Positions 60,944 to 64,000 of a DNA stretch of 64,000 nt are shown here, piece by piece. The DNA comes from Lachnospiraceae bacterium UBA2864 (GTDB lineage Bacteria > Bacillota > Clostridia > Lachnospirales > Lachnospiraceae): NCBI GenBank assembly GCA_002350525.1, contig DEFA01000036.1, forward strand, positions 15,795 to 79,794, in the 5' to 3' direction. The notes under the pieces were generated by a model. That model did not search any database. It was not told the DNA's origin and was given only the letters and a program-made list of their open reading frames with translations. Numbering within the stretch: the stretch's first letter is position 1; the number at the start of each line of letters is the position of its first letter. Made by a program: the position numbers and the translations under genes.

Positions 60944-61786
60944 ATGAGTGTTTACGGGATGATAAAAGATAAGTTCATAATGAAAGATGCATGGCAGGAC
61001 TGGGAGCCGTACCGTAAGAAACTTACAAAGCTCATTTTGGATACGAAGCCCGAGAATATCCTGATAGTCGGAGCTGGAAGATGTAATGACTTTGATATGA
61101 TAGGAATGGCCTCAGTTGTCGAGAGTATAACCTGTATAGATATAGATAGAGATTCAATACAGTCGTCAGTAGGAGAACTCCCTCAGGATATTCAGACTAA
61201 GATAGATTCAGAATGTATATCTCTAACGGGTATATCTGAAAAGGATATGGAAACCTTTTGCGACAATATGTTAATGACAGTCAGGAAGATGGGGAGAGAT
61301 ATAACAACAGAAAGCTTCAGATATGAACTTATTTCAGGACTTAATACGCTGAAGGAAAAGCTATACGGGAGTGAAGAAGAGCTTTTAGAGCATTTTCGGG
61401 GAAGGGCTTTTGATACAGTAGTGTGCTGCGGCGTGTACAGCCAGCTTTTTGCAACACTTTCATTCTTCTTAAGCTCTCTCATAAGCAGCGTGAAAGAAAT
61501 CATATCGGAGCCCTTTGATTTGGAATCTGAATTGAATGATATGATCCGAGAGATGAATGCTCACATAATACCGGTTATAAATAATGCTCTTAAAAGAACT
61601 GCGGCAAAGACGTTAGTCTTCGGAAATGAATATAGTCCGGATTATCCGGTCGAAGGAGCTTTGCAATGCATCGAATATATAAGAAAACATATGAATCCGA
61701 TTGAAAAGCATCTTGACTGGGACTTCAATCGGGCGGAAGGAATAATATACGATATGCTTATCCAGATATGTATAAAAATGGTATAA
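60944..61786 (+). CDS. possible SAM-binding protein, unknown
   Basis: 280 residues from ATG 60944, chosen because GAGGGAG (60929-60935) is 8 bases before it; an in-frame ATG at 60908 has no ribosome site. Residues about 39-65 carry ENILIVGAGRCNDFDM followed by SITCIDIDRDS, the nucleotide-binding Gly motif and acidic strand end of class I SAM methyltransferases. The rest is helical and not recognised. No catalytic motif beyond the binding fold is clear, so methyltransferase activity is only suggested. It lies alone after the tRNA terminator. Confidence 0.6.
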   Translation: MSVYGMIKDKFIMKDAWQDWEPYRKKLTKLILDTKPENILIVGAGRCNDFDMIGMASVVESITCIDIDRDSIQSSVGELPQDIQTKIDSECISLTGISEKDMETFCDNMLMTVRKMGRDITTESFRYELISGLNTLKEKLYGSEEELLEHFRGRAFDTVVCCGVYSQLFATLSFFLSSLISSVKEIISEPFDLESELNDMIREMNAHIIPVINNALKRTAAKTLVFGNEYSPDYPVEGALQCIEYIRKHMNPIEKHLDWDFNRAEGIIYDMLIQICIKMV

Positions 61787-61835
61787 TCTGAGATGTATTG
61801 AGGGCAGTCTGATGCCTGACAGAATGGAGCAGTAA

Positions 61836-62636
61836 ATGCGTTTAAAAATATTTATAATTGTTATTGCCGTTCTCGGAACGGCTGCATTTTTTGCGATAAA
61901 ATATAAGTGGTTTGAGTCGGGACAGGGAGATATATCAAGAGATATAGAGATTCCGGTTTTTCCGACAGTAAACTATTCTGATGATGAGCCGAGCAGAAGT
62001 GTTGTAGATACATTTCCGGATGGTATTCCTGAGTATTCGGGGTACGATACGGTTGTTCTGGATGACAACAGGCCGAACTTTACACAATATGATTTAGAAC
62101 ATATTTCGGGTGAAAGTTTCAGTGAGCTTGATTCTCTGGGAAGATGCGGTACTGCTGTAGCGATGATCGATTATACGATGATGCCCACGGAACCCAGAGG
62201 AGATATAGGTGATGTTAAGCCTTCGGGGTGGAAACAGGAGAAATATCCCGGTATTGTAAATTCAAAACCTCCGTATCTCTATAATCGTTGTCATCTTATC
62301 GCATATATGCTTACAGGACAGAATGCAAAGGTTGAAAACCTGATCACGGGGACCAGATATTTCAATTCCGAACTCATGCTTCAATATGAAAATCAGGTTG
62401 CGCATTATCTGTATGAGGCTGAAAAGCCGGATGAGGAAGGCAGATATGACAGAGTACTTTACAGGGTTACACCGTATTTTAAAGGTAAGGAGCTTGTGGC
62501 AAGAGGGGTTGAGATTGAGGCATATTCTGTAGAAGATAAGGGTGACAGCCTCAGTATACATGTTTTTATATATAATGTGCAGCCCGGGATAGAGATAGAT
62601 TATAAGACCGGTGAAAGCCGGGTTGAACAGCAGTAA
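61836..62636 (+). CDS. DNA/RNA non-specific endonuclease, membrane-anchored or secreted
   Basis: 266 residues. An N-terminal hydrophobic helix (about 5-22) serves as signal or anchor. The nuclease domain (about 75-255) has the catalytic His in YNRCHLIAYMLTGQNAK followed by NLITGTRYFNSELM, the pattern of Gram-positive EndA/DNA-entry-like nucleases of the beta-beta-alpha-metal type; Asn near the end of the motif binds Mg2+. It would cut DNA and RNA outside the cell, for nutrient use or DNA uptake. No competence gene is nearby. Confidence 0.88.
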   Translation: MRLKIFIIVIAVLGTAAFFAIKYKWFESGQGDISRDIEIPVFPTVNYSDDEPSRSVVDTFPDGIPEYSGYDTVVLDDNRPNFTQYDLEHISGESFSELDSLGRCGTAVAMIDYTMMPTEPRGDIGDVKPSGWKQEKYPGIVNSKPPYLYNRCHLIAYMLTGQNAKVENLITGTRYFNSELMLQYENQVAHYLYEAEKPDEEGRYDRVLYRVTPYFKGKELVARGVEIEAYSVEDKGDSLSIHVFIYNVQPGIEIDYKTGESRVEQQ

Positions 62637-62672
62637 GGTGTATTAAGATTTTAGTAAATGAAAGGAGACTAT

Positions 62673-63146
62673 ATGTCACACATAGTGCGTTTTGCAAATG
62701 AAAATGATATTCCGTTTTTAATGAAATTGTTAAAGCAGGTCGATAAGGTTCATTATGACGGGAGACCCGATCTGTTTGAACTTACGACTAAATATACGGA
62801 AGATGAACTAAAAGAGATTATGGGCAACGAAGACACGCCTGTATTTGTATGCACGGATGAAGCCGGAAATGTACTGGGACACGGATTCTGTGTTCTGCAG
62901 CGTCCGGAGAATACAAGACTTCTTAAAGACCATCTGACATTATATATCGATGATATATGTGTTGATGAATCTGCAAGAGGGAAAAATGTAGGAAGAGCTA
63001 TATATGAGCATATTCTGGATTATGCCCGGGAAAGAGGCTGTTACAATGTTACGCTGAATGTATGGAATTGTAATCCGGGTGCGATGAAGTTTTATGAAAA
63101 ACTCGGATTGGAACCGTATAAAGTAGGAATGGAGAAAATTTTATAG
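62673..63146 (+). CDS. GNAT family N-acetyltransferase
   Basis: 157 residues from ATG 62673 (AAAGGAG at 62661-62667; the in-frame ATG at 62658 precedes that ribosome site). The acetyl-CoA-binding motif A is DDICVDESARGKNVGRAIYE, and the C-terminal part has WNCNPGAMKFYEKLGLEP, typical of GNATs. The substrate is unknown. Confidence 0.9.
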   Translation: MSHIVRFANENDIPFLMKLLKQVDKVHYDGRPDLFELTTKYTEDELKEIMGNEDTPVFVCTDEAGNVLGHGFCVLQRPENTRLLKDHLTLYIDDICVDESARGKNVGRAIYEHILDYARERGCYNVTLNVWNCNPGAMKFYEKLGLEPYKVGMEKIL

Positions 63147-63167
63147 TTTTAAGAAGGGGGGAAGAAT

Positions 63168-63263
63168 GTGGAACTGGACCCGACTTCGAGACTTTATAAT
63201 GCTTACGGCGCATATGATATCGCGGGATGTGAGGAAAAATCTGTGGAAAACTTTGCGGGGTAA
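63168..63263 (+). CDS. possible 31-residue peptide
   Basis: A GTG at 63168 opens a frame of 31 codons with natural-looking composition (SRLYNAYGAYDIAGCEEKS). GGGGGG (63156-63161 region) is a good ribosome site for it. A competing ATG at 63166 in another frame would give 34 residues rich in Arg and Trp. The remaining gap up to 63422 holds two copies of AGAAACAGTTTA (63319-63355) and a palindrome around 63373-63386; no other gene is seen. Confidence 0.25.
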   Translation: MELDPTSRLYNAYGAYDIAGCEEKSVENFAG

Positions 63264-63422
63264 TATATAATCCGCAGAGTAAGGAATGAGCGTAAAGTAA
63301 GGTGAGGGTGTTCGATTAAGAAACAGTTTAGAATTTCAGAAGAAACAGTTTAAGACTTCTTTTGTCGAATCGGGTATTATAATACCGGAATATGACTAAA
63401 GGCGATAAAAAGGAGATTTAAA

Positions 63423-64000
63423 ATGCATCTTGGTTTTTCTTACATTGGATTAATATTTTTAATTATGCTCTTTGTTCCCAATATTCATTGGGCAAAGAAT
63501 AAACCTGAAAGGTATGATGAATTTGCGGGAAATGAGAATAAGATTCTGTTAATACTTGAGAGAATAGGTGAAGGCCTTGTATCTACGTTATTACTTATCT
63601 TTAAGGAATGTAATATAAGGCTGCATTCCATATGGCTCGTATGGCTTGTGGCTTCATTTGTTCTCATGATCCTGTATGAGCTTTATTGGCTCAGATATTT
63701 CAGAAGTAAGAAGAGAATGGTGGATCAGTATTCCGATTTTGCGGGATTTAAGGTAGCGGGAGCGAGTCTTCCTGTTTTAGCAGTGCTATTTATCGGTATA
63801 TATGCCTATAACATTTTTATAATTGTGGCTGCGATCATTCTAGGAATCGGACATATAGGAATTCATCTTGCTCATCGTAAGGAGGCTTTGGAAATATTAT
63901 CGGATCCGGATGAGGAAAAGAGTGCGGGAAGAATATCGGATTCCGATGAGGAAAAGAGCGCGGGAAGTATAAAGAAGAGGGGAAGAGTCGGTATTGGGAA
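63423..64000 (+). CDS. membrane protein, unknown (3' partial)
   Basis: Open from ATG 63423 (AAGGAG at 63410-63415) to the window end: 192 codons with no stop. Not recognised with certainty. The N-terminus (LGFSYIGLIFLIMLFVPNIHW) is one hydrophobic helix, followed by a soluble stretch, then hydrophobic helices at about 72-90 and two more between about 120 and 155. A Ser/Asp/Glu-rich repeat lies near the visible end (SDPDEEKSAGRI, SDSDEEKSAGSI). The first part resembles small membrane proteins common in Lachnospiraceae. Confidence 0.65.
   Translation, partial: MHLGFSYIGLIFLIMLFVPNIHWAKNKPERYDEFAGNENKILLILERIGEGLVSTLLLIFKECNIRLHSIWLVWLVASFVLMILYELYWLRYFRSKKRMVDQYSDFAGFKVAGASLPVLAVLFIGIYAYNIFIIVAAIILGIGHIGIHLAHRKEALEILSDPDEEKSAGRISDSDEEKSAGSIKKRGRVGIG
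63900..63971 (+). repeat. 36-base coding tandem repeat
   Basis: Two in-frame 36-base copies (63900-63935 and 63936-63971) differing at a few bases encode the acidic 12-residue unit SD(P/S)DEEKSAG(R/S)I at the cytoplasmic end of the membrane protein. More copies may follow outside the window. Confidence 0.8.

Overview
The window reads as a chromosomal segment of a low-to-mid GC Gram-positive anaerobe of the Clostridia, most likely a non-spore-forming member of the Lachnospiraceae (Butyrivibrio/Roseburia-like). That is inference from gene content and order: a V-type ATPase operon, the clostridial nusB-xseA-xseB-ispA-dxs-tlyA-nadK-argR-recN block, single-chain PurL, a Lys/Ala/Pro-rich protein with a DUF6465-like tail, and an inosine-type tRNA-Leu(AAG). 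All protein genes but one (clpX) are on the + strand. No rRNA, CRISPR array, transposase or integrase was seen.

Layout. 1-4852: end of a V-type ATPase operon (subunits C, F, A, B, D). 4996-13877: the asp23-to-recN housekeeping block, lacking the sporulation genes (spoIIIA upstream, spoIVB/spo0A downstream) that flank it in spore formers. 13975-28279: purL, a transglutaminase-like membrane protein, CorA, a Nudix hydrolase, a CoA-transferase, a MoxR/DUF58/membrane-protein envelope operon, a D,D-carboxypeptidase and an NhaC antiporter. 28402-35511: a second-type DNA topoisomerase II pair (A before B), HU and Tex. 35543-40821: a 1194-residue J-like/TPR protein translationally coupled to an HscC-like Hsp70. 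41008-45403: a histone-H1-like repeat protein, clpX on the minus strand, a GDPD, a small membrane protein and a polysaccharide deacetylase. 45411-49706: folate genes carrying two fusions, FolC-HD and FolB-FolK-prephenate dehydratase. 49793-51119: infC-rpmI-rplT behind a leader with visible terminator and antiterminator pairings; infC appears to start at AUA.

51343-60816 is the most unusual part: two identical direct copies of tRNA-Leu(AAG) bracket a five-gene cassette with its own promoter: unknown 387 aa, AAA ATPase (CbbQ/MoxR-like), unknown 311 aa, TelA-like coiled-coil protein, and a 1224-residue J-like/TPR protein. The last is an end-to-end paralogue of the J-like protein beside the Hsp70. 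Both paralogues have NPED at residues 33-36 where a J-domain would have HPD, and both end in a Cys-x2-Cys-x4-Cys motif. I propose that the two loci are parts of one undescribed chaperone/AAA/TelA system; its function cannot be read from sequence.

60944-64000: a possible SAM-binding protein, a secreted or anchored DNA/RNA nuclease, a GNAT acetyltransferase, a possible small peptide and the start of a membrane protein cut by the window end.
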